Positions 1-13,800 of a stretch of DNA of 64,000 bases are shown one piece after another. The first letter of the stretch is position 1. Each line of letters starts with the position of its first letter. The notes beneath the pieces are model-generated. The model worked only from the letters and a program-made list of their open reading frames with translations. It made no database searches and was not told where the DNA came from. The position numbers and the translations under genes are program-made. This stretch comes from Epinephelus fuscoguttatus (Eukaryota > Chordata > Actinopteri > Perciformes > Serranidae), in assembly GCF_011397635.1 (NCBI RefSeq), contig NC_064756.1:35626996-35690995 (forward strand), given 5' to 3'.

Positions 1-271
1 TTTACTGGGAATAGGATTGACTTCAGAAATAGAAGGGACACAATGAGGAGTAAAGGGCCATGAGCAAATGCCACTCATTTACATAAACATACAATAACCT
101 ATCATGAAATTCTTCTTCTGGAAGTATAACAAAAAATACAAAACTGACAGAAACAGATAACATCTCGAACCAAAACTGACAAATAAATAAATGAAGCATG
201 CAAAGAAATTATGACTGAAATCTGGCTTTATTTTCTATTAAAGGAGCTTTGACTATCTTCATATATGTATA

Positions 272-272
272 T

Positions 273-320
<48 letters not shown>
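272..320. repeat. (TA)n microsatellite
   Basis: Alternating AT tract preceded by imperfect TATATGTATAT units. Confidence 0.85.
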
Positions 321-322
<2 letters not shown>

Positions 323-1558
323 CACGTTGTACATCACCACACCTCAAACCAAAATTAAGAAGCCGATTCAGGAAACAGTGAAAGACATATCAATAATCAA
401 ATAAATAAAATTTGCAGAATAGTCAATGGCAAAATAAATAAATCATTACATTTGGATTTATTAGAACAACAATTAGCTAAGCGTGAACGGATTATTCTGA
501 GTACAGATGGGTGACATGCAGCAAGAGCATACATGGCCGTTTGAGACACACAGTAGTGCACGTGTTGTAAATAACATTAGGGATATAACACAAATATGTC
601 ATATATACAGTGGACACACTGGAAGCTAAACAAATCAATATGGTCACAGCATTTGTCAAGTAACTAAATCAGCAAAGGATGAGCACAAAAAAAGATATTA
701 ACAATAATAATAATAACAGTCTTCTGTGAATCCTATGTCAGTATGCTCACATTGGCTGTTTACTTCAGCATCACATAAAACTACCTCTGTATTTGTTGTC
801 ACCTGCTTGAGATATGAGGCTCAAACTAAACATTACTGTCTCGCCACTTCAGGTGTAGTGTAGGTGAGTGCAGCTCTTTACAGCGCTGAGGGGAGATGAG
901 CAGAACTCACTGCTGGCTCTACTGGGACATGCCCCCCTCCTTAAACATCAGATCATTTGTACTGCTGCAATGATGCTAAACATTTGGTGCATTAGACCCC
1001 AAAACAACAAAGCATTGTGACCATTCACAAACAGCAACATCGAAGATTTAAATAGATATAACATTGTGTGGTAAGTACTCTGCTAAAAGATACTTCTATA
1101 TTTGATGTCACAGTCATTAAAAAACAAACACTGAACAGAGTGTGTTTCTCTGAAAAGTGTCGGAGTTTGGTTTGTCGACACACCCTGTCAAACATGGCTT
1201 AGCATCTATAGATATTTGCAGTAGGAAATCAGATAAACTATGCAGTACTCCAGGTCCTTCTGATAGAATAAAAATTAAAAGACAGTCTATTCTATTTGGC
1301 ATCGCTATCTGGCCTTTCAGTTTTAAAATCTATTCACATTAAGCCTTTTCCAAACAATATAAATATATTTCACACAACTCCAAGCTAGTCATGTTTACAA
1401 TTTGTCCATGAAATATTTTTCCCTTCTTTCTCATCTTTTTGTTTTAAACACCAAATGATGCTTTTCAATCTAGGCCGGAACTAACATTTTACATTAAAAC
1501 CCACATTAAGTATTTAAGGACCACGTTACAAGCTACCCCATAAAAACTGGACTGATCA

Positions 1559-2311
1559 ATCCCTCCAGGATGCTGCGACAACAACTGACGCCAATTCTGC
1601 CAATACCTTGCAATTTTTCCAATCACCACAACTTTGCTGCAACTTTGACAATTAAGAATGGGTAAAATCTCATTTCGTCGTAGAGCTGAGTGCAGAATAT
1701 CGATTCGCTCAGCCCCTCCTTGCCCCCCGCTCTCTCTCATTCTCTTTCTTATCATGAGACTACTGCTGTGGGAGGGCTCTGTACCAGAGTCACACACACA
1801 GTGACAGGGCTAACTGTTAGCATCCCACAGCTAACATTACCCAACTGTAATTAGCGGGTTTAACAACCGACTCAAGCCGCTTTGTTATCGGTGTGAGTTC
1901 GGGCCGTTAAACAGCTTGATGTTGGATGTTAGCCACTACTGCTGTGTTAGTTTGCACGAACTGGGCAGAGAGAGCAGGAGGAGAGCCACTCACAGAGGCA
2001 GCGCTGCTTTGAGTGACATCAACAGCTGATTGGTGACGATCAGCTGTCAGCCCCCACCTATATACCGCCTCTACCATCACAAATTCATTCTAGTTCTGAG
2101 GGAAACTAAGATGTTTATAATAAAAGGCTCCAAATCTGAGACACCATCACAACTACTTTTGCAGTTTTCCTTTGTCCCTGTATTTTCCTTGCATAAAAAG
2201 CACCACTAACATTGCAAAATGCATCGCAATTTTTAGAAGAGTTGCCATGAAATCAGGCATTTCAGGCTGCAACAATCCCAAAAACAATCCACGTGAAATC
2301 CTGGAGGGACT
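1559..2311. mobile_element. MITE-like element with CCCTCCAGGAT termini
   Basis: The left end reads ATCCCTCCAGGATGCTGCG and the right end is its approximate inverted repeat, ATCCTGGAGGGACT. Flanks share GACTGAT on both sides (left GACTGATCA, right GACTGATAC), a possible target-site duplication. The interior has a TAGC-rich, promoter-like segment and no transposase. The superfamily is not assigned. Confidence 0.55.
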
Positions 2312-3336
2312 GACTGATACGAACAGCTTGTCAAGAATTAAGCTTCTTTCAGGGCATTAGACAAATTTTGCACAATGAAAGGGGCTTCTTTTAAGATTGT
2401 GAGCACCGGTTACATTGTAGAAATCAATCAGTGTCACATTCAAATAAATAGTTAAAAATTACAACAAGTACAATACAAAGAAAACTTTACAATTAACAAT
2501 ATTCAGATTATCTAGGGAATGCAGATGTGTCTACTTACAAAGAAAGAGGTATATAAATCAAGAAAAAGGCCTGCATCATGCAAAATGTAAAAAGTGAAAG
2601 CAGAGGCCCAAATGTGTAAATACCAAGGAATAGGTGTTAACATCAGCTGTCACATCGTCAAGGCTCCTTTTTACTCCCTTTACGTATGAAAATAGATATG
2701 TTAATTTCATGCGTTGTAACCGTCACTGCCGACATATTCCTGTGCGTCCATGTTGTTGGCACAGCTACATCCACTAGACAGCGCTAGAGGGCAAAATCAA
2801 ACGTTTCTGACAACAACCAACAAGGACAAACTGGAGGAGATCGTAAAAGCTTTTAAAGGAGACAGCCTTGTAGATGGCAGCAGTGTGTGAGGCCATTCTA
2901 TACAGTGTGACATGTGGACAATCTATTCTTTTCATTACATCACAAATTTGTTCTCTGTCATGTCCTACAGACGTATCTCACTTGAACTACGCAACACTGC
3001 GCCCACTATCTCCAGTGGTACTTCTCCGTTTCCTCTGTGACCATGAGGTTTCAGAAAACGTGCTCAAACATAGACTACATGAACGCAGAGTACAACTGAA
3101 GGCTCCATGCTTGTCTGTAAACGTATTTAACGTTGAGCATGAATGAGCCATAACCTCGGTGAGAGTCAGCAGGTGGGTCAACCCTAACACCTTTCAAATA
3201 TCAGCTTTCCCTTTGATGACATTTTATACCAGGGGTGGCCAACCCACGGCTTGCGAGTCGCATGCGGCTCTTTGCCTATCAGTGTGCGGCTCTTCGATCC
3301 ATTAATTAAAACCATCGGCGTGCGGATCTTCCGCTT

Positions 3337-3441
3337 CCCACTGAGCAAGCAACGTCTGTGGACGTCCAAGTCTAGTTGATATCACATCAGACGTGATATC
3401 AACTAGACTTGGACGTCCACAGACGTTGCTTGCTCAGTGGG
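3337..3441. repeat. 105 bp perfect palindrome inside the hAT element
   Basis: The 49 nt arms 3337-3385 and 3393-3441 are exact reverse complements around a 7 nt spacer ATCAGAC. The outer ends read CCCACTGAGC and GCTCAGTGGG. Confidence 0.95.
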
Positions 3442-3713
3442 TTCCCTCATAAAAAAATTCAATTTATTGTTATGAGTGCGTATGGCTCTTTAAGAGACGT
3501 AACAGGCTTAAGTGGAGCAAGTGAGAGAGAGAGGAGTGTGCACGGGCAGGTGAGAGGGTGTGGAGTTCGGGAGGAATGCAGGACGGCAGCGCGGTGGCGA
3601 TATCGCACAACAAAAAATGGCAGGGAAGAAATGTGTGTCTTTGTGTGTATGTGTGTGTGCGTGTGTGAAGAGAGTATGAGAGAGGGAGAGACTGTGTGTG
3701 GATGTGTGTGGAG

Positions 3714-4314
3714 CAGTGTTGCATGGTATACTGGTACCAACGGTAGACCGCAGTAGGCTGCTACTGAAACACCGCGGTACATGACCTCATGGTGCCACTA
3801 CTGTGGGATAAGTACAAAGTCCAATCAAAGGAGGGTGAATGTCCATGCGCTGGCCAATAATGGCCATAGTGCTCCACGGCGCAAGATAACGGCTTACCGG
3901 CAACCGAGAAGCCCGGCTCCAGGTGAATAAATTGGTGTCATGACTGCGAGCCGTTCACATTTCTGTCTCTGTGTCAGGTAACGGTTCACAAATCTCACCG
4001 CACTTTAGGGACTGTTCTTTACTTGTCAGGGGAGGAAGGTGGCTGGTTGATTTTTATTTTATTTATGTATTTTATTTGTATCCCCCCTATGTTAATCACT
4101 TATTGATGCTGTTTTTGAAGTATGAATAAGTCAATAAGTAATTTATTCCATTGAAATATCAGTGATGTGCTATAGAAAAGTGATTTATCTTTTTATAAAT
4201 GACAAAAGGCACATCTGCCTCATTTTTGCTGTTGTATCGTGATACGACTCAGAACCGTGATACTTTCACTGGTATCGTACCATGGATCCCAATTTTGGTA
4301 CCATGACAACACTA
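3714..4314. mobile_element. Second hAT-like MITE nested in the 3230-4622 element
   Basis: The left terminus is CAGTGTTGCATGGTATACTG and the right terminus reverse-complements to TAGTGTTGTCATGGTACC. Candidate 8 bp flanks (GTGTGGAG and ATCTGGAC) agree at only five positions, so the target duplication is weak. The same GAGTATGAGAG-type sequence of the host element occurs on both sides, consistent with insertion into it. Confidence 0.65.
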
Positions 4315-4896
4315 ATCTGGACAGAGTATGAGAGTGGGAGAGACTGTGTGGATGTGTGTGGAGAGACTGTGGGTGTGGAGGGGGGATGGAGAAAGACAGT
4401 ATGAGAGGGAGAGACTGTGTTTGTGGGTATCTCTATTCATGGTTATTCATTTGTGTATGAGATAAATAAATCTGGCTTTGAAAATTGGAAATGTATGGAT
4501 TTTGATTTTATGTCATTTCGTGTTTGTGTGAGAGAGGGAGTGTGTTTGTAAGCTCATGTGTATGATGTGGCTCTTTGTACTACCACGGTAATTTTTGGTC
4601 TCTGACTGGTTGGCCACCCCTGTTTTATACAAACGGGCCAATTCATATATTCAAATACAAAAAAATAAATAAAAACATAAAACGCTCCCATGTTAAAACT
4701 AAATCAAAAAAATCTTTGAATGAGCAGCAGTGCATTCAGATATTCTGGCGCTGTATAAAGTAAGGCACCAGAGGTTTCCAAAATTCACTTGGTATACAGT
4801 ATATACGTATAAAACAACAAAATTTTTCAAGTGTATTAAAGGCAGTCTATCAGAGTGCATACAACAGATACTGGAATCATGTGGAGTCGTTGGTTT

Positions 4897-7800
4897 TCAG
4901 GCTTGAGCGCTGCTCATCTTCTGCAGCAACGGGATCTGTTGAAAAAGGACAGATTATTCAACCTGCCACTGAAACTCTACGGCTTTGAAACAAACCCTCA
5001 TGAATTTTACACAACCAAGCTGGAGTGCCTTCATGACCTACATTCTTTTCTATTCACTGTCCTTTTATAAGTTTTTCCAAAAGCCTCAACTGGCAGATTT
5101 CAACTCATTTTAGGCTAAGAAAAAGCTAAAGTTGATCATTATTTTTTCTATAAAAGTTAGAGACCACAGCTTTAATATAAACCACTAATATGTAAAATAA
5201 ATGTTTTACAAAAAAGAACAAACGGAAATACATTAATTAAAAGTCCTCAATTAGCATCAAGCTACATCCCACATGGTAACAGCTAGCTATCAAAAACTAA
5301 CAGGTGTTGAAAAATTACAGCTTAATAATACCACACATACATTCACATTGTTCACATACACGTCTGTATTATAAAGCATGCATACCTTTGACAAATCCAC
5401 TCCAGTGAGAGCGTTGACAGACACAGGAAGTTCAGCCAACAGGCGGTTCACCTCACCCGTCACACGGCTGCTCTCTCCACTGAGGATGACTATCTCATTG
5501 GTCTTGGATAATGGCGCTGCCACCTTGGCAGCAATCTGCAAAAATACAGGTGAGTATTTACTGTAAGCTGGAAATCTCCCACACGTAGTGTTCATGTGAC
5601 ACAATATACAGTCATAGTCTCATGACCTGTGAATCATCAAGATGAGGCAATAGTGGTGATCCCACTGTAGGACTGAGAGCTGTTAACTTTCCTCCACTTT
5701 CTCCACAGTTTCATATCCAAATACCTAAAAATGTATTTCTGACCATCTTGAATGAATTTGGGTTTGAGAACAGAACACTGCTACTATTAAAAGTTTGTCC
5801 ATGGAAATACAGCTGACTTGGGTGTGTAAAGTACAGCATGCTAGTTTCGTAGAACAAATCAAAAAATGCTCCAGCTGTGTAAGCGCTCATGTTGTAGGAC
5901 TGTAAGTGAGATTTATTAGATTTAGACAGAGTCAGACCCGTCTTTTTGCTAAACTAAGCTAACCTTGTGGCAGTAGCTTTGTATTTACCGAACAGTGGTA
6001 TCAACCTTCTCAACTCACTCTTAGCAAGAAAACTGGACACAAATATTTCCCAATATGACGAATTGTCCATTTTATACCAATTGTAGCACAGTGTTTTTGA
6101 AATTATGGATGGAATCAGAATGTTTGGTTGCAATAACCTCTGGGTAGAAAACTCTGCCTCACATGCATAAAAATGAAACAGTGCTGAGCAAACGCCGCCT
6201 CAGTTGGCTAGTTTTTAGCATCTAAAAAAATCTATATCAGTGTCAGTGTACACTATATTTAGAATATTTTCACAGCTTCACATCACCGTCAGGCATGACT
6301 TTCTGATGGGTAACTGAAGCTGTTATCTCAAAGCCACCAGACTCCACTGACAAAAACAGTCATTTAAGACCACTAGAGTTGCTGATCTAGCTGACTTGAT
6401 CAATGTGTGAGGTAAAGCAGTGAAAATATTCCAAATATAGCGCACAATTAACCTGATATTTATATTTCATATGACTACCATAAACATTTTGCCGTGGCCC
6501 CTGTCCACGGCAGTATATTGCTCAGCTTCTGTGCTGGTAGATTTGAATTATCTATGATGTTTGCACAGCAACACACTACATAAGATAATCACACCAGTTA
6601 CATCAGACAGGATGGACCATCATGTTTAACTACACATCTTTAAAAAGAGAGAACTTTGCTGATTTCACATATCTCTGCAATTGAAATCAATTACCAGTTT
6701 TCTAATAAGAGGTGACTGCTGTTGTTAATGTGACATCACTGTGATTCAGTCTATATTGCTTACGGAAGACATTTTTTGATTCATGTACTGATTTCAACAA
6801 AGATTCCTCCTTCTGTGGGACTCATGCACTCATGCAGCACTGGCTCATGCTTGCTGTAAGAAGTATTATTCATACACAAACCAAACTCAAACATCAACAA
6901 CTACAAGTTGTTTAGTAAAGCTGGATGTGCATTATGGAACTCTTAAGGACACTTGGAGAACCTATCTATGTTTTACCTTAGGCAGGGCCTCAAGGACCAG
7001 AGCAGTCTTAGCTGCCTCTCCATACTGCTGGTAGGCCTCAGCCTTCAGTCTCATTTTCTCAGCCTCCGCTTTGCCCACTGCTTCGATGGAGCTAGCCTCT
7101 GCCTCTCCGATCTTCTTGATCTTCTCTGCCTGAGCCTGGGCTATCAGCACTGTCTTCATCCTGAGGCAGGGGAAACACAGGAGTTATAATAACTGACATC
7201 TGATTCATCCATCAACGCATCCATCAAAATTACATTACACACTATGTTGCTTAACTCTACCACTTCTAATCTCATCATACAACATTGTATCACAACTGTG
7301 TAATAAATTTTACTTCATGAAAATTATGAATTTTATGACTCCATTACTTAAAGGGGCAAAAAGCGAAATCGTTTCACCACTAGGTTTGCTGTTGTGCACT
7401 GCCTGTAGACTAAAACAAAGTGTGTCATGAGCCACTCCTCCCTCTACTTCTGCTCTCCGACCGCCACCCCCCCACCCCCCACCCGCCTCATCTAGCAGTT
7501 AGCGAGCGATGTCTCGGTCTCTGCTGTGTTTAGCTATTCCCCTGCCTACTTCAATGATGATGGTACCTGTAATAAATGTAATATATTTGCTGAGATGGAG
7601 GCGAGGCTCAGTGACTAGAGGAGCTGGTAAAGCACTCCATAGATGTAAGTTACTCCAGTAGCCGGTAGTAGCCGACTCGGCTAGTGCTAACACCGGGAGC
7701 TAACGCTAATGTTCCTCCTCTTCTCCGTGAGTGAGAGCAATGTTTTAGCCTAGCGGCTCGCTGCTGGCTCGCAGGCTGCCCACTAGGCTAAAACATCACT

Positions 7801-10800
7801 TCAGGTTAAAGTGGGAAGAAGCGGGTTTATCGGGCAGCTGAGTGAAGCTGGGTGAAGTGGAGGCTGTGGAGGAAACACCGGGATGGGTTAATATCCGGAG
7901 CTTGAGTAGCCCGCCAGGCTGCCCGCCAGGCTTGGGGGCTGCCTGCTAGGCTAAAACATCGCTCTGACTCACGGAGAAGAGGAGGAACGTTAGCGCTAGC
8001 TCCCGGTGTTAGCACTAGCCGGGTCAGCTAGAGTCTGCCAGGCTGCCCGCCTGGCTTGCAGGCTGCTCAAGCTCCGGACGGGGAGGCTACATTTTACAAT
8101 GCTAATTGAAAATGTTAGCTGGGCTGCCGGGCTAACTTACTTACTTAACACAACCGTAACGCCTGACCCATTGCTGGGACCGAGCCGCTAATAACTCAAG
8201 CTCCAGACATTAACCCATCCCGGTGTTTCCTCCGCAGCCTCCACTTCACCCAGCTTCACTCAGCTGCCCGATAAACCCGCTGCTTCTTCCCACATTAACC
8301 TGAATAACAAACCAGGGCTCGGTGCTCCGGTTGCATCCAAACAGAGAGCCGGGGCTAGTTGGGAAGCTAGCGGAGGTTAACCGGCTGTGCTGCGGCTAAC
8401 GCCTCGCTAGCCGCTCCCAGCTAGCTCCGGATTGTTATTGAGGTTAAAGTGGGAGAGGCAGCGGATCTGTGGGGCAGCTGAGTGAAGTGGAGCCTGAGGA
8501 GGAAGCACCGGTTAGCCCCGGTTTCGTTCCACTCTCTGCCATTTCATTTCGAAAATATGCGCTGACATTGCTCACTGGCTGTAGTCTTTTATAGTGAGGG
8601 AGGGCCAAGGGCTCCGGGGGGGTTCACATGAAGCTGGACCGGCTTGTAAACAGTGGGCTGGAGATCAACACAGACAGAGGGTGTGTGAGGTCATGCTATA
8701 CTCCAGATGAAATTACACCTCTAGTTCTTCACATAGCAATTTTTTAATTCCTTCAATCTAGAAATGATGAATTTCGCTCATTGCTCCTTTAAAGTATCAC
8801 ACAGAATTCTGAAATTTGGCTGAAAGTGCAACTAAATAATGTAAGTGTTTAGCAAAATTTCGGCTGCATAACCATAGCAGAAGAAATGTGGCACGGTGAG
8901 TAGTACTCTGTTGTTGGTAAGAATGCAAGGCTGGAAGGACTGGTTTCAAGCCTATGTGAAAGATCATCATCTGTCCTGCTAGTATGTCCTTAAGCAAGAC
9001 AATTAAACTCTACCAGGAGGACACTGATGGTGGTGCTCTGTAGCTCCTGACCTGTGACATCCCTGTACAGCAGGAAATAATCACAAAAATAGGAGGTAAA
9101 AAAAAAGTGTTGCAGTGCTGCCCTGAAGCCTAAAATTTTAAAAGCTCAGAAACACCACTGCCAAAACTCACTCTCTGTCTCAGACAAGGGGATATTTGCT
9201 AAGACTACAGATGTGAATGTCTTGTCTTATATTGTGATGCTAATGGAGAGATACATCTCACTGTCACTGTTAAGACCTGTCTCTCTCTCTCTCCCTCTGC
9301 ACAGATTTTACACCTGCTTTTCTCAGGTGTTAATTTCAGACATAATTTCCTCTGCTGCAGTAGTCAGTCAGCAATGGCACATCAGATTCAGTGGCTATTT
9401 TCAGCCATTCAACACAAACACCTTAGAAACCTTTCTGCTTAAACCAAAGCACACCATTTTTAGTGATGCTATTTCCTCCCCTATTTGCCAGTGCACACCC
9501 TGACTGTTTAGAGCCCAACAAAAGAAAACAAATCCTTCGTAAATATCTTCCCGTACCTTTTGCAACTGAAACTCCCACTCAGCAGGTATTTAAACAACTT
9601 CACTGTCCTTGTCCTCCTACTCACATTTTTATTGCTAATAAATGGAGACCGTTGCTACGGGCAAATTAAATTTTCACAAGACATGCTGGCTACAAAGGTT
9701 ACAAGCTTGCTGTTATTCCAAAAACAAAAAAGAAACAAACTACAAAGCTGCAATATTGCTACTGGACCATGTGGTGGAAACTGCCTGCAAACACTCAGCA
9801 CTCAGGAAAGAAAAACAAAGCATGCGATTGGCTTCTTTTAAAAAAATGTTTCGCAATCTGACATGATCAATATGTTTCAGATCTTAGCTCTACTCAGCCT
9901 GTTAGGTCATGTCTTTTATGCCCAGCTCAGGCCAAAATTAGCAATGAGACAAAAACTTTTTTGGACATTGCAGAGAAAAGTTGCAGTGGTCTAAACTGGC
10001 CAGTCTCAACTCATCTCAAACTGGCTGATGGTGTCACCTGTGACTCAGTTTGTCAAGTCATCAGCGGCTGGTTTTAGAACATAAAAAGCATGTCACCTGT
10101 TCAAACAGTCAATCAGCAGTCATTCTCATTTATATCCTCGAGGCTGTTGACATGTATGTCAGTCTCTGTCGTCACGGTGTTTTATTGTTGGACAGTGGGT
10201 TGCTGCTGCTTCTTGCCAATTAATCTGTGCTGTTTATTTTAATTATTTTGATGTATTTATTTTGAATACAGTCCACCTGAAGCTCCGGTCATTTTGCTTA
10301 CCTTTTCACCATTTCAACACTAAACACAACTGTAGCAAATATCTTGCTATCACTATCCTCATTCATATTTTAAGAAGCTACAAGTTATATTCAGCTACCA
10401 AATAGGTAAGAACAGCTGGAAGTTAGAAAGGAAGTGCAAAGAGTCGTTGGTATGGAGAAGATACACCATCTCGCCGAGTTGCATTGGTGTAAACTGGCAG
10501 GTTTTCAGAATGTTGCAGATTGGCACATCGCAAGTAGTTGCAAGTTTCAACACGTCTCGCCATAAATCTTTGGTGCGAATTGGGCTTTAGGTCAACTAGA
10601 GGCCATTGTAGTGAGACAACAAGAGAAGTGAGGACTGTGCCTAACACTTGTCAGTTCTCTCAGTGATCTTGAACTTTCTATTAATTGGTGATACTGATTG
10701 AAATAACTCATAAAACGCTTCTTTAAACAAAGGGTTTTCACTCACTTCTGCCCCTCAGCCAGCTGCTGCATTTTGAAGGCCTCTGCCTCAGCGGGCCTCT

Positions 10801-13800
10801 TGATTGTGGCAATGAGCTCCTTGTCTGTCCGGTCAATCTCCCTGTCCTCGATAACGATCTGTTTCTTCCTCTGCACCACTTGGATCTCAATCTCCTCCAG
10901 GCGGATCTTTTGCTGCTCCTTTGCTGCCTGCAGCTCGTACGCCAGCTGGGCCTCTGCTTTCTGAAAACATCAGCACGTACACGGTCACACATACACACCT
11001 GAGGTTACACACATTATGATTGAAAGCTACTTTCAACACAGTTTCAAACCTCAGGTGCCCACCTTGGTGTTGACCTCCTGGTTAAAAGCAGCTTTCTGCA
11101 ACTCCAGTTCTCGTTTGGAGTTGGCCATCTTGGTGTCAGCCAGGAATTTCACGTCCATCATCTCCTTCTTACATTCCGCTTCCTGTAAGACAATAAAAAA
11201 GTAAAACAGTGTTCGGTTGGTTGTTGTGCACAACAAAACCCACTTCTCAGAGTCTCCCATCTGCTAGAGCCTCCTTACCCGTATCCCAGCATCTCTCTCT
11301 GCCTCAGCAACACCAATGTCTGCATCCCTCTGGACAGCTGCAGTCTGGGTCTTCCCAAGGGAGCTCAGGTAATCCAGTTTATCATACACATCCTGCAAGC
11401 ACAGACAAACAGGTTACACCTATAAGGTTCCAGTAAACACTGAACCACAGTAAACTGAAGTGCGACTGACACTAAATTTTAAAATTAAATAAAAAAATAA
11501 AATAAAATGATTTTAGCTATCATAACGTAAGGCTGTGACAGATGAGACACAATATATTTGTTCCATTTGTCAAAACCCAATCTGGCTGTGAGGTAAATCT
11601 TTTCCACATAATGTAATTGCTGAATTAAACCATGAAGTCAAAATACAATAATTTCTCATGAAAAAGCTGGACAGATCAGAAGTGAAGAAAATGTTTCAGG
11701 GGTCTGAGGAGTAAGCATTTTATTTGATTTGTAGTAAGTATGTGTTCTAGATATCCCATTTCTCTCACCACTGATTGGAGAAAATCTGTCTGGTGCAGTT
11801 TATCTGTGCATGGTAACAGCTTATTGATTTCCACACCTGCACTGAAGAGTTTCCAGCACAAGCAAATGCCTCATTAACTGGAACTGATGACAGCAGCAAT
11901 TGATTCGTAAAAAGGTCTCAACTAAATTCAACAATAACATAAAAGGATTATCAGGACTCCAACTCCTTTTACAAATAATATCTACACCAAGAGACAATCT
12001 ACCACAATTATTTAGATTTTTTTTTTGTCGAGAAATTAGATGAAATAATGATACATATAAAGATAAAACCACAAATGTCTGAGGCCTCCACTAGTGAGCT
12101 AACTGGCACTGACGCATCACAGAAACCATCTTGGCCCGGACTAATTGATGTGGAAAAAAATGGACTCTGGGCTTTCAGCGAAGCACTACGGTCAGCCGCT
12201 GTCTCTGCACCACACTTCATTTAGTTCGAATCAACAACAATAAACTCTACAGGAGGAGGGCGTATCTACCAGTCAATCTTTAGAGCCATTAAAATTTGTA
12301 AAGATGACTTCTCTAATGAGCACAGAACAACATATTTGATTTATTAAAAACAAGATGTTTGTTTCTACAGTTCTGCTTAGCCTATAAACATACACTGTAT
12401 GTTACCATGTTGGGTTCTTTTTTTTTTTTTTTAACCACAGACAGCCCTGTAATCGCTATCAACAAACCCACCAGACCCCATTTCAATAAACAGTAATTTT
12501 CATATAATTGTTTTAGATTTAGACTTTTAGATATTATGCATACATTTATGTTTTCATCGCTGATCCAACAAAAGAATGTGTGCAAGTTGTCCTCTTTGTC
12601 TGTCATCCAAATGCTCCTGTCTCTCTCACTTAATGTTACGACCCATAAACAAGCCCTACTTTAGGAGGTCGACTAGCTAAATGTCAGCACAGAAAGCTTT
12701 GGCCAGCTAGCTCAAGACAGACACAGGGTGCTTTCCATTTTGCTAACTGGGCTTTCTTTCTTCCCAACTCTTTCGTTCTCCAGCTGACCCAGAAATCGGT
12801 TGAGGTCCACCCTTGCTGCATGTTGTGTACTGGTTTGTTCTTGGATGGAGGCTGCAGATCTTTATCAGCATGTGCTGTTTTTTCTTTGTATTGGAGGAAA
12901 TTTAATTTGGCTGTTAGTTTTGAAGGAACTTGATCTGATATACGGCAGAGATTTGTATGAGTGGAGTATCCATTCTGAGGGTCAACACTGCAGCCGATCA
13001 CGTTCATGTAATTGTGGGACACCAAAGTCATGATTATGATTAAAATTCGATTTATTACACAGCCCTAGTGTCCACCCACCTTGATAGTAAAGCTGAGAAT
13101 CTCGATGCCCATCCTTCCCACGTCTGGAGCTGCTACCTCCCGCACCAATTTAGCAAACTGGTCCCTGTCCTGATAGATCTGCTCTACGGTCAGGGTACCT
13201 GCAAAAGAGAGACGTCAGTATCTCCTTACCACATGTTCTTGTGTGCCACTTTTTACAAACCAGCAGCAGTCTTACGCATTTTTATTTTTGATCAAAATGT
13301 ATTTGGCTTATGTAAAAACAAGGATGGCAGAGTTTTCTTAACACTTTAGAAAAGCTTTAAATCCTATCACTAAAGAAATACAAACTTCAAAGAGTCATTA
13401 GGTTTTTAACTTATTGTTTGCATGTTTCAAACAACAGAGATTTCAGCCTCTTCATTGTGAAAATTTGTTTCCCCTCTCTGTTTTATAGAATTGTATGTTC
13501 AATATCTTTTGGTTTTGGACTGTTGGGCAAACAAAATCAGAAATCTGAGGACGTCACCTTGGACATTTTCTATTATCTGTAACGAAGAATCCACAAAATA
13601 ATTGGCACATTGATTGAAAATCAAATAAATCGTTAGTTGCAACCCAAAACCACTATTAAGTATTTACAGAGGCATATGAGGAAATAAATGTAGGTGTCCT
13701 TATTTTAACAAACGCAATTATTCAAATAAAATGAATGTCCATACCAAGAATTGAGCGGAGATGTCCCTCCAGAGTCTGCAGAACCACAGCTTTGATTTCC

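Larger units (their letters stand above)
1..3229. other. flot2 downstream region: 3'UTR candidate, microsatellite, MITE
   Basis: No coding exon was recognised. On the minus strand an AATAAA (TTTATT on plus) at 227-232 is a possible distal poly(A) signal for flot2, and much of the stretch may be its 3'UTR; this is inference. It holds a (TA)n run near 272-320 and a probable MITE at 1559-2311. The remainder is AT-rich with scattered short ORFs lacking family similarity. Confidence 0.4.
3230..4622. mobile_element. hAT-type DNA transposon, non-autonomous, 1.39 kb
   Basis: The terminal inverted repeats are CAGGGGTGGCCAACC at the left and GGTTGGCCACCCCTG at the right. A perfect 8 bp target-site duplication TTTTATAC flanks the element (3222-3229 and 4623-4630), which is diagnostic of the hAT superfamily. 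The body has TGCGGCTCTTT segments, a 105 bp palindrome (3337-3441), GAGA/TGTG-rich repeats and a second inserted element (3714-4314). No transposase frame was seen. Confidence 0.9.

Noticed and set aside
895-955. Minus-strand reading MFKEGGMSQ followed by TAG, possibly the last exon of a gene to the left of flot2
   Set aside because: Only about 14 open codons before unclear splice context and no protein family I recognise; more likely 3'UTR sequence.
3459-3782. Overlapping frames on both strands
   Set aside because: They are TG/CA and GAGA-rich repeat translations inside the hAT element.
11528-13067. Possible complete hAT element in flot2 intron 5
   Set aside because: Only the right terminus (CACAGCCCTA) is convincing; the left match is ten bases with no target duplication.
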